Below are positions 15,935 to 22,051 of a stretch of DNA of 23,295 nt, in pieces (positions within the stretch are counted from its first letter, which is position 1; each line of letters starts with the position of its first letter). Position numbers and translations under genes: made by a program. This DNA comes from JBHIBA01 sp046758845 (lineage in GTDB: Bacteria > UBA8248 > JACPRG01 > G963555815). The stretch lies in the NCBI GenBank assembly GCA_046758845.1, contig JBHIBA010000035.1:1-23295 (forward strand), read 5' to 3'. The notes under the pieces were generated by a model. It was given only the letters and a program-made list of their open reading frames with translations. It was not told where the DNA came from and made no database searches.

Positions 15935-16767
15935 CGGCCCGGCGTTGCATGGCCGGGCCTGCTTGGGTTGGGTGTGGATTTGGCCTTTCCGGTGATCTTT
16001 GACCTGCCAGATGGCTTCTTCGTTTGGCCAGGTTTTGGCGAAAGGGGCGGCCCTACAGGGTCGCCCCCTTTCGCGAATGGAAAGTTTTCCGGGGGGTTCC
16101 GGGGGGGCTGGTTTTCAAAGCTTGTCCTGAGCGAAGCCGAAGGAAGGCCCCCCTGGGAATCCAGCCTTTCATCCCCATCCGCCTCACCGGAGGTGGAACC
16201 CGTTTTGCCCTCAGCCGGCCGGGACTCCGGCGTCGGCCTACCGGCGGGCGATTCGGCCCCGCCCCCTTCCATCTCCTTCTTCCACTCGGCAATGAGGGCG
16301 TCCACCTTCTCGGGCGTCAGATTCACGCAGAACGCATCATTGCACCACAACATGGGCGCCTTGTCGCACGCCCCCAGGCACTCGGCCCGCGCCAGGGAAA
16401 ACCGTCCGTCTTTCGTGGTCTGGCCCACCCGGATGCCGAGCCGTTCCTCCAGGCGCCGGATGATCTCTTCGGCCCCGAAAAGGTTGCAGCTCAGGTTGTG
16501 GCAGACCCAGATGTGGCGCTTGCCCGCCGGCTCCGTGTGGAGCATCTCGTAGAAGCTGGTCACGCTCAGGACGTCCATCGCCGACAGCTCCAGCAGCTCG
16601 GCGACGTACTGAATGACCGGGGGGGAGAGATATTCGAATTCCCCTTGGGCCAGTTGAAGGGTCGGGATCAGGGCGGACCGCCGAACCGGATACCGGCCGC
16701 AGATGCGCTCGAATTCGGCGAGGCCCTCTTCCGAGAACCTCAAGGGAGATCCGCCCGTGCCGCTCAC
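15931..16767 (-). CDS. nuoE: NADH-quinone oxidoreductase subunit E with repeat-derived tail (NuoE)
   Basis: 24-kDa-type subunit with the [2Fe-2S] cluster N1a, a thioredoxin-like fold. 278 residues. Residues 1-168 are the normal protein: helical N-terminal domain with SVTSFYEMLHTEPAGK, then ligands Cys89 and Cys94 (CHNLSC) and Cys130 and Cys134 (CLGAC). Residues 169-278 are a Pro/Gly/Lys-rich tail with no recognisable fold. The DNA encoding it contains hairpin repeats at 16038-16074 and 16119-16145 and ends inside a third (15882-15934). The GTG start at 16767 overlaps the nuoD stop (GTGA) and has GAGGTGG upstream. C-terminal extensions of NuoE are known in some bacteria, but this one looks built from dispersed repeats. 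Confidence 0.93.
   Translation of the reverse strand: MSGTGGSPLRFSEEGLAEFERICGRYPVRRSALIPTLQLAQGEFEYLSPPVIQYVAELLELSAMDVLSVTSFYEMLHTEPAGKRHIWVCHNLSCNLFGAEEIIRRLEERLGIRVGQTTKDGRFSLARAECLGACDKAPMLWCNDAFCVNLTPEKVDALIAEWKKEMEGGGAESPAGRPTPESRPAEGKTGSTSGEADGDERLDSQGGLPSASLRTSFENQPPRNPPENFPFAKGGDPVGPPLSPKPGQTKKPSGRSKITGKAKSTPNPSRPGHATPGR
16038..16074. repeat. Long imperfect hairpin inside nuoE tail
   Basis: GCGAAAGGGGCG (16038-16049) pairs with CGCCCCCTTTCGC (16062-16074) with one bulged base. Inside, CCCT (16051-16054) pairs with AGGG (16057-16060). The whole 37 bases therefore fold into one stem, typical of a REP-like dispersed element. It is read through in frame as part of the NuoE C-terminal tail. 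Confidence 0.65.
16119..16145. repeat. Dispersed repeat of the CTTGTCCTGAGCGAAG type inside nuoE tail
   Basis: The 27 bases include CTTGTCCTGAGCGAAG followed by CCGAAGGAA. I recognise this from many environmental bacterial genomes, where it recurs in intergenic and gene-end positions (from memory, not checked). Here it is read in frame by nuoE on the minus strand. Confidence 0.55.
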
Positions 16768-18011
16768 CGGTCCACCTCACCGAGGATGAAGTCCAGACTG
16801 GCGATGATGGCCACAACGTCCGCCACTATCCTGCCGACCACCACTTTCTCCAGGGCCTGCACGCTGACGAAGGACGGCGGGCGCAGCTTGGCCTTGTAGG
16901 GTTTCGGCCCCCCGTCGCTCACAATGTAGAAGCCGACCTCTCCGCGCGGCCCCTCAATGGGGACGTAGGCCTCCCCCTTGGGCACGTTGAAACCGTGGGT
17001 GAAAATCAGGAAGTGGTGGATCAGGGCCTCCATGTCGTAGGCCAACCGCTCCTTCGGGGGCGGGACAATCTTAGGCGCGTCCGCCAGGACGGGGCCGTCG
17101 GGCAGGCGGTCCAGGGCCTGCCGGATGATCTTCACGCTCTCGCGCATCTCAGCGATGCGGACCCGGTAGCGGTCGTAGACGTCGCCGTTTTGTTGTGTGG
17201 GGATCTCGAAGTCAAAATGATCGTAGCTGCTGTAGGGCTGAGCTTTGCGCATGTCCAAGGCTACGCCGCAGGCGCGCAGGTTCGGCCCGCTGAGCCCGAG
17301 GTCGATGGCTTGCTCGGCGGTGAAAGCCCCCACTCCCACCGTCCTACGTTTGAAGATGGGGTTGTCCGTGAGCAGGGTCTCGTACTCGTCGATCCGGTCC
17401 GGAAAGGCGTTGAGAAAGGCCCAGACCTCCTCTTCGAACTCGGGATAAAGCGGCCGGGCGAGGCCCCCGATGCGGAAATAGCTGGTCATCATCCGCACCC
17501 CCGAGACCCGCTCGAAGATCCGCACCACCTGCTCCCTCTCCCGGAAGCAGTAGAGGAAGACGGTCATGGCCCCCAGGTCCAGGGCGTGTGTGGCCAGCCA
17601 GATCAGGTGGCTCGCGATGCGCGTCAGCTCGGCCAGGATGACCCGCGCGTACTGGGCGCGCGGAGGGATCTCCAGGCCCAGCAGCTTTTCCACCGGCAGA
17701 ACATAGGCCAGGTTGTTGGAGAGAGGGGCCAGGTAGTCCATCCGGTCGGTGACGGTGAGCGCCTGGGTGTAGGTCTTGGCCTCCATCGTCTTTTCCATGC
17801 CGGTGTGGAGGTAGCCGATGTCGGCCTTGGCCCCGAGGACGGTCTCTCCGTTGAGCTCGAGGATCAACCGCAGTACCCCGTGCGTGCTCGGATGCTGCGG
17901 ACCCATACTGAGGGTCATCGTCTCGGCGCCGAGGCCGGAAACGTCCTCCCCCTTGCCAGCCTTATCTACCTCACCCCACGGGGCTGCGATGTCGTCCAGG
18001 ATCTCAGTCAT
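16764..18011 (-). CDS. nuoD: NADH-quinone oxidoreductase subunit D, main operon (NuoD1)
   Basis: Quinone-site subunit of the peripheral arm. 415 residues. GPQHPSTHG at 37-45 gives His40 and His44 of the quinone pocket, and Tyr93 lies in DRMDYLAPLSNN. It has the full-length C-terminal region with MEALIHHF, then a segment ending in PRGEVGFYIVSDGG, which NuoD2 lacks in part. It ends in ASLDFILGEVDR. ATG at 18011 overlaps nuoC by 8 bases, and its stop overlaps the nuoE GTG start. Confidence 0.96.
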   Translation of the reverse strand: MTEILDDIAAPWGEVDKAGKGEDVSGLGAETMTLSMGPQHPSTHGVLRLILELNGETVLGAKADIGYLHTGMEKTMEAKTYTQALTVTDRMDYLAPLSNNLAYVLPVEKLLGLEIPPRAQYARVILAELTRIASHLIWLATHALDLGAMTVFLYCFREREQVVRIFERVSGVRMMTSYFRIGGLARPLYPEFEEEVWAFLNAFPDRIDEYETLLTDNPIFKRRTVGVGAFTAEQAIDLGLSGPNLRACGVALDMRKAQPYSSYDHFDFEIPTQQNGDVYDRYRVRIAEMRESVKIIRQALDRLPDGPVLADAPKIVPPPKERLAYDMEALIHHFLIFTHGFNVPKGEAYVPIEGPRGEVGFYIVSDGGPKPYKAKLRPPSFVSVQALEKVVVGRIVADVVAIIASLDFILGEVDR

Positions 18012-18696
18012 GGGTTGACTCCCTGGCCGGATCTTCCGGGGAGGGGCCGGGCCGCCGGTGGCTGCTCACAGACTCCTCGATGGTCGTCGGGTGACGGTAG
18101 CGCAGGAACTCCTGGGCGCCGGTGAACTCGACCGGCTCGTCCCCCACGGGGAAGTCTTTCCGGTGGGGATGCCCCTCGAACCCTTCCGGCGTCAGAATCC
18201 GCTCCAGGTTCGGATGTCCCCGAAAGTGGATGCCCACCAGGTCGTACGCCTCTCGCTCCTGCCAGTTGGCCGAGGTCCATACCGGGGTCACCGAGTCCAC
18301 GGCGGGGGGGGTCCCATCGACACATGCTTTCAAACGAACGCGCCGGTTACAGGGAATGGAATACAGGGTGTACACCACGGCGAACCGGGGTCCGTCCACG
18401 TCCAGGTAGAGCCGGTCCACACCGCAGAGGTCGGCCAGAAAGTTGTACTTGAGATTTGGGTGATCCCGCAGGAACCGGCAGACTTCCATCACCCGGCCGG
18501 GCTCGACCTCGATGGTGGTCTCGTCGCGAAAATAGGCCACGCTTCGGACCGCGTCGCCGAACTCCCGGCGCAGGAGCTCCACCGTCCTCTGCGACAAGGC
18601 GACCGCCGGCTGTTCCGGCTCCGGCGGTCCCTCTGAGGGGGCCTGCTCCTTCTCCATGTTTGCCGTTCGGCCTTCGCCGGGCTCAGATGCGGACAT
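18004..18696 (-). CDS. nuoC: NADH-quinone oxidoreductase subunit C, main operon (NuoC1)
   Basis: 30-kDa-type peripheral subunit, separate from NuoD and not fused as in some enterobacteria. 230 residues, with the signature EREAYDLVGIHFRGHPNL and RILTPEGFEGHPHRKDFPV. The first 30 residues are Glu/Pro-rich but not repeated, unlike NuoC2. I chose the ATG at 18696, which has GGAGAG just upstream. The ATG at 18657 is possible but has a weaker ribosome site. Confidence 0.94.
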   Translation of the reverse strand: MSASEPGEGRTANMEKEQAPSEGPPEPEQPAVALSQRTVELLRREFGDAVRSVAYFRDETTIEVEPGRVMEVCRFLRDHPNLKYNFLADLCGVDRLYLDVDGPRFAVVYTLYSIPCNRRVRLKACVDGTPPAVDSVTPVWTSANWQEREAYDLVGIHFRGHPNLERILTPEGFEGHPHRKDFPVGDEPVEFTGAQEFLRYRHPTTIEESVSSHRRPGPSPEDPARESTHD

Positions 18697-18808
18697 CGTC
18701 TCTCCGGGTGCTACATGTGAAATCTGTCACAAGCCGATCCAAAAAAATCGCCCGTCAAATCCCGCTGCGCACGCGCAGACCGCTTGCGCCGGCGCGGTGG
18801 CTAGGAAA
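18697..18808. other. 112-base spacer between nuoB and nuoC
   Basis: An unusually long gap in the first part of the operon. It contains a perfect TGTGA-N6-TCACA palindrome (18716-18731), a run of seven A on the plus strand, and no open frame. On the minus strand TTGACG lies upstream of the palindrome, but no good -10 follows at normal spacing. Confidence 0.6.
18716..18731. promoter_or_regulatory. Perfect TGTGA-N6-TCACA palindrome (Crp/Fnr-family type site)
   Basis: TGTGA (18716-18720) and TCACA (18727-18731) are separated by six bases, which matches the consensus for CRP-type regulators. It ends 20 bases before the nuoC start, so a bound protein would lie between nuoB and nuoC. The regulator is unknown. 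Family assignment rests on the motif only. Confidence 0.45.
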
Positions 18809-19288
18809 TCAAACCTTCGCTTTCAGGGATTCTTTCTCGATCTTCGCCTGGAGCTTCAAGATGGAATCGATGAGGGTCTCGGGCCGCGGAGGACAACCCG
18901 GAACGTAAACGTCCACTGGGATGATTTGGTCAACCCCCTGAACCAGGGCGTAATTGTTGAAGATTCCACCCGTCGAAGCGCAGGCGCCCATGGAGATCAC
19001 CCACTTGGGCTCCGGCATCTGTTCGTACAGGCGCCGGATCACCGGAGCCATCTTCTTCGAAACCCGGCCGGCCACGATCATCACATCCGCCTGGCGGGGC
19101 GAGCCCCGGAAGACTTCCGCGCCGAACCGCGCCAGGTCGAACCGCGAGGCTGAGGTCGCCATCATCTCGATGGCGCAGCAGGCCAACCCGAATAGGGCGG
19201 GCCAAAGGGAGTTCTTTCGCGCCCAGTTTACCAGGTCGTCCAGCCGGGCCAGGACCACGTTGTCTTTGAGATGCTCTTCCAGTCCCAC
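18809..19288 (-). CDS. nuoB: NADH-quinone oxidoreductase subunit B, main operon (NuoB1)
   Basis: Holds cluster N2 at the quinone site. 159 residues. Ligands are Cys37-Cys38 (GLACCAIEMMA), Cys103 (ISMGAC) and Cys132 (GCPPRPE). GTG start at 19288, three bases after the nuoA stop. The middle segment RVSKKMAPVIRRLYEQMPEP distinguishes it from NuoB2. Confidence 0.96.
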   Translation of the reverse strand: MGLEEHLKDNVVLARLDDLVNWARKNSLWPALFGLACCAIEMMATSASRFDLARFGAEVFRGSPRQADVMIVAGRVSKKMAPVIRRLYEQMPEPKWVISMGACASTGGIFNNYALVQGVDQIIPVDVYVPGCPPRPETLIDSILKLQAKIEKESLKAKV

Positions 19289-19291
19289 GTT

Positions 19292-19648
19292 CTACGTCCA
19301 ATCCAGGGCCCCGCGCCGCCAGACATAGAGCAGGCCGAGGGCCAGGATCCCGATGAAAACCCCCATTTCCACGAAGCCGAAGACCTTCAGGTCGCGGAAA
19401 ACCACCGCCCAAGGAAACAGAAACACCACCTCAATATCAAAAAGGATGAAGAGCATGGCGATGATGTAAAACTTGACGGAGAAGCGGATTCGGGCGTTCC
19501 CGATGGGCTCCACCCCGCATTCATACGGACTGTCCTTCATGGTCCCCCGCCGCCTGCGGCCGAGGAGAGAGGAGAGCATGAGGTTCATGATCGCGAACGC
19601 CGTCACAAGGACCAGCATCACGAAGATGGGAAAGTAACTAGCCAGCAT
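19292..19648 (-). CDS. nuoA: NADH-quinone oxidoreductase subunit A, main operon (NuoA1)
   Basis: First gene of the 14-gene operon. A 118-residue, three-helix membrane subunit at the quinone entry. It has SPYECGVEP in the loop and FDIEVVFLFPWAVVF in the second helix. ATG at 19648 with only a weak ribosome site (GTAGGCG). A sigma70-type promoter ends about 55 bases upstream. Confidence 0.95.
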   Translation of the reverse strand: MLASYFPIFVMLVLVTAFAIMNLMLSSLLGRRRRGTMKDSPYECGVEPIGNARIRFSVKFYIIAMLFILFDIEVVFLFPWAVVFRDLKVFGFVEMGVFIGILALGLLYVWRRGALDWT

Positions 19649-19704
19649 CGCCTACAGATCCAGGCAGTGCAAAACGAGGGGTTCTTGTTCCCGCTCGGCT
19701 GGAC

Positions 19705-19733
19705 ACCCTAGCCGTCGTCCTGGCCCCTGTCAA
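19705..19733 (-). promoter_or_regulatory. Sigma70-type promoter of the main nuo operon
   Basis: On the minus strand a perfect TTGACA (19728-19733) is followed, 17 bases later, by TAGGGT (19705-19710). The latter keeps the key first, second and last bases of the -10 consensus. The predicted start of transcription is near 19698, giving a leader of about 50 bases before nuoA. Confidence 0.6.
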
Positions 19734-19828
19734 GGGAGTGTACTGGTTCAAGACATATGAGACACGGACGGTGAGCCCGCCCACCGGCGCGAGGGAGATT
19801 TGAGAGGAAACTTCTTTGCGGGGGACGC

Positions 19829-19944
19829 TTTTTGGGCACTGGCGTGCCTGCTGAATCACCTCTCGGAAGGTGTGCGCCAAAGACGCCCGGTTTGAGCCTA
19901 CGCGCCTCCAACCGCAGTCCGGCCGGCACGCAAGTGCCCAAAAA
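19829..19944. repeat. 20-base inverted repeat with 76-base interior
   Basis: The left arm 19829-19848 and right arm 19925-19944 are complementary at 19 of 20 bases (left arm begins TTTTTGGGCACT, right arm ends AGTGCCCAAAAA). Some complementarity continues outside the arms (G-rich left flank, C-rich right flank). A small inner hairpin, CACCT/AGGTG, lies near 19857. Either strand would fold into a long hairpin if transcribed. It may be a MITE- or REPIN-like element, or a structured leader or regulatory region. Confidence 0.65.
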
Positions 19945-20164
19945 GGCCCCCTGGGATTTTCTCTTATTGCGGAGGGAACGTCCCATATGCTTCTGAACCT
20001 GTTCAGGGAGCGTCTTTCGGCTTTGCCATCCGGTTTTCATTCTCTGCCGTCGCCGATTCGGGCGCTCAACTCCCCCTTGCGCCGGACGAACACCGCCGGG
20101 CAGTCTCGCCTCGCTTGCCTACCTTCTTTATAGTTTACCCTCAACGCCTGATTTTTCTAGGGCC

Positions 20165-20195
20165 TTTACGATAATTCTTGAGTTTGAGTTATGAT
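20165..20195 (+). promoter_or_regulatory. Weak promoter candidate for the formate dehydrogenase genes
   Basis: TTTACG (20165-20170) and TATGAT (20190-20195) are in promoter-like positions, but the 19-base spacing is long. Two adjacent TTGAGT copies (20178-20189) fill the spacer and could be a regulator site. The region is much more AT-rich than its surroundings. It lies about 87 bases before the start codon at 20282. Confidence 0.25.
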
Positions 20196-20281
20196 GAGAA
20201 GGGTGTTGTGTTCCAAATCGAAAGGAACGGATTCCTCGTACGCTAGTACCCTTCTGATTCGCGATTCCACGGGAAGGCCGG

Positions 20282-21928
20282 ATGCTCATCAACGATCTCA
20301 AATCCGTGCAAGAGAAGCACGGCTTTTTGCCGGAGGTCGAGCTGCGTGCGCTGGCCGAAAGAAACCGAATTCCACTGTACGAAATTCAGGGCGTTGCCTC
20401 CTTTTACCCCCATTTTCACCTGGAGCCTCCCCCGCCCGTCCGTCTGGGAATCTGCGCCGACCTGGCCTGCCACCTCCAGGGGGCGGAGTCGGCCAAAGAG
20501 CAAGTCCTTGCTCGGATACCGAATCGGGAGAAAGAGAAGATTCAGGTGAGAGAGGTTTCCTGCCTTGGCCGATGTGACCGGCCGTGCGCGGTCTCTGTAA
20601 ATGATCACATCCACGACAGCATTTCACCGGAGGCCGTTGCTGCCCTGGTCGAATCCGCCCTCTCTGGAGAACACCTCGAATCGAAACCCCCCATAGCCTC
20701 TCAAAACGCCTGGAAAGCCGATCCCTACCAGGGAAAGTCCAAGTACGGGGCCGTTCGGAGGCTCGTCGCCGACGGCGCCTTCGAAAAGACCCTTGAGAAG
20801 CCCGAGATCATCGAACGGCTGAGGCAAGCGGGGCTTCGCGGGATGGGCGGGGCGGGCTTCCCCGCGGGAATCAAGTGGGAGATTGTCCGCAAAGCCCCCG
20901 GGTCGCCAAAATACGTGGTTTGCAACGCTGATGAGAGTGAACCCGGAACCTTCAAGGACCGGGCGATCCTGGAGGCCCTCCCTCACCTGGTCGTCGAGGG
21001 GATGATCCTGGGGGCGCTCACCGTCGGCTCGGAAAAGGGGGTGATTTACCTCCGGCACGAGTACGACCACGTGATCCCTGGTCTTGAACGGGAACTCGAG
21101 GAGGCCAGAACGCAGGGCCTGCTGGGCCGCAACATCCTGGGCTCCGGCCTTTCCTTCGACATCGAAGTTTTCGTCAGCCCCGGGGGGTACATCTGCGGGG
21201 AGGAAACGGCGCTTCTGGAGGCCCTGGAGGGGAAACGCGCCGAGCCCCGGAACAGACCCCCCTTCCCCGGTACGCACGGCCTCTTCGGCAAACCGACCCT
21301 CATCAACAACGTGGAGACCTTCGCCCTGGTTCCCTGCATCCTCGTGCACGGCCCCGATTGGTTCGTCTCCCAGGGGGAAGGGGATGCCGCGGGCCTGAAG
21401 TTCCTGGCCCTCTCGGGCGACGTCAACCGGCCCGGCGCTTACGAGGTCCCCTTGGGGATCTCGGCCGGGAGGTTCATTGAGGAATACGGGGGCGGAGTGT
21501 CCGGCGGCGGGCGGCTGAAGGCCTTCATGCCGGGGGGGGCTTCCTCCGGGTTTCTGCCGGCGTCGATGGCCGACATCGCGCTGGATTTCAAACCTCTGGC
21601 CGAGGCCGGGTCGATGCTGGGTTCGGGGGCTGTGGTGGCCGTCGCGGAGGGGCGCAGCATCCTGGCCCTCGCTCTGAACGCCATGAGATTTTTCAGGAAC
21701 GAGTCGTGCGGCAAGTGCGTCCCGTGCCGGATGGGAACGGAGAAGATCGTCGATATCCTGCAAGACGCCTTGGCGGGGCGACGCCGGCCCGGAGCCGTCG
21801 GTGTGATCGAAGAGCTTTCGGAAGCGATGATGGATACGTCGATTTGCGGCTTGGGGCAGGCTGCGCCCAACCCCATCCTCTCGTTCATTCGTCACTTCCC
21901 GGAAGAAGTCGTTCCTCGGATAGAATGA
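20282..21928 (+). CDS. Fused NuoE-NuoF-type diaphorase subunit of NAD-linked formate dehydrogenase
   Basis: Passes electrons between iron-sulfur clusters and NAD+ through FMN. 548 residues. Residues 1-125 are a NuoE-like [2Fe-2S] domain with VASFYPHF and ligands Cys58, Cys63 (CADLAC), Cys94 and Cys98 (CLGRC). From about residue 150 it is a full NuoF: RGMGGAGFPAG (186-196), NADESEPGTFKDR (215-227), YICGEETALLEALEGKRA (303-320), and [4Fe-4S] ligands Cys476/479/482 (SCGKCVPCRMGT) and Cys522. The ATG at 20282 has GGGAAGG upstream. The next gene is a formate dehydrogenase catalytic subunit, which makes this its beta/gamma-type partner (as FdsB/FdsG fused). A HoxF-type hydrogenase partner is less likely because no hydrogenase gene is present. 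Confidence 0.9.
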   Translation: MLINDLKSVQEKHGFLPEVELRALAERNRIPLYEIQGVASFYPHFHLEPPPPVRLGICADLACHLQGAESAKEQVLARIPNREKEKIQVREVSCLGRCDRPCAVSVNDHIHDSISPEAVAALVESALSGEHLESKPPIASQNAWKADPYQGKSKYGAVRRLVADGAFEKTLEKPEIIERLRQAGLRGMGGAGFPAGIKWEIVRKAPGSPKYVVCNADESEPGTFKDRAILEALPHLVVEGMILGALTVGSEKGVIYLRHEYDHVIPGLERELEEARTQGLLGRNILGSGLSFDIEVFVSPGGYICGEETALLEALEGKRAEPRNRPPFPGTHGLFGKPTLINNVETFALVPCILVHGPDWFVSQGEGDAAGLKFLALSGDVNRPGAYEVPLGISAGRFIEEYGGGVSGGGRLKAFMPGGASSGFLPASMADIALDFKPLAEAGSMLGSGAVVAVAEGRSILALALNAMRFFRNESCGKCVPCRMGTEKIVDILQDALAGRRRPGAVGVIEELSEAMMDTSICGLGQAAPNPILSFIRHFPEEVVPRIE

Positions 21929-22051
21929 ACTTTGAGGTCCAGTAGAGGTCCACTAAGGGTTCATCCAGGGGCCGATCGGGGCTGGGGGTCTTCTTGAGGG
22001 AAGGGCGCATCCTGTGCCGGAGCGTCCATGAAGTAATGAGGAAACTCTACG
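21929..22051. other. 123-base spacer with a short tandem repeat
   Basis: Two adjacent 11-base units, GAGGTCCAGTA (21934-21944) and GAGGTCCACTA (21945-21955), differ at one base. No gene, terminator or promoter is clear. The fusion gene and the downstream gene are therefore probably co-transcribed. A good AGGAA ribosome site precedes the ATG at 22052. Confidence 0.5.

Larger units (their letters stand above)
19649..20281. other. 633-base divergent intergenic region between nuoA and the formate dehydrogenase genes
   Basis: Contains the likely nuo promoter (19705-19733), a 20-base inverted repeat (19829-19944), and an AT-rich part (about 20125-20235) that may hold the promoter of the plus-strand genes. 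Open frames of up to about 110 codons occur on the minus strand (for example 19708-20040). They run through the inverted repeat and resemble no family, so I do not call them genes. Confidence 0.6.

Noticed and set aside
19829..19944. GGCAC...TGC in the inverted-repeat arms as sigma54 promoters
   Set aside because: The GG and GC elements are one base out of the required spacing in both arms, so they do not fit the -24/-12 consensus.
19708..20040. 110-codon minus-strand frame upstream of nuoA
   Set aside because: It runs straight through both arms of the inverted repeat and the nuo promoter region, and resembles no protein family. An overlapping alternative frame at 19638-19880 is equally unconvincing.
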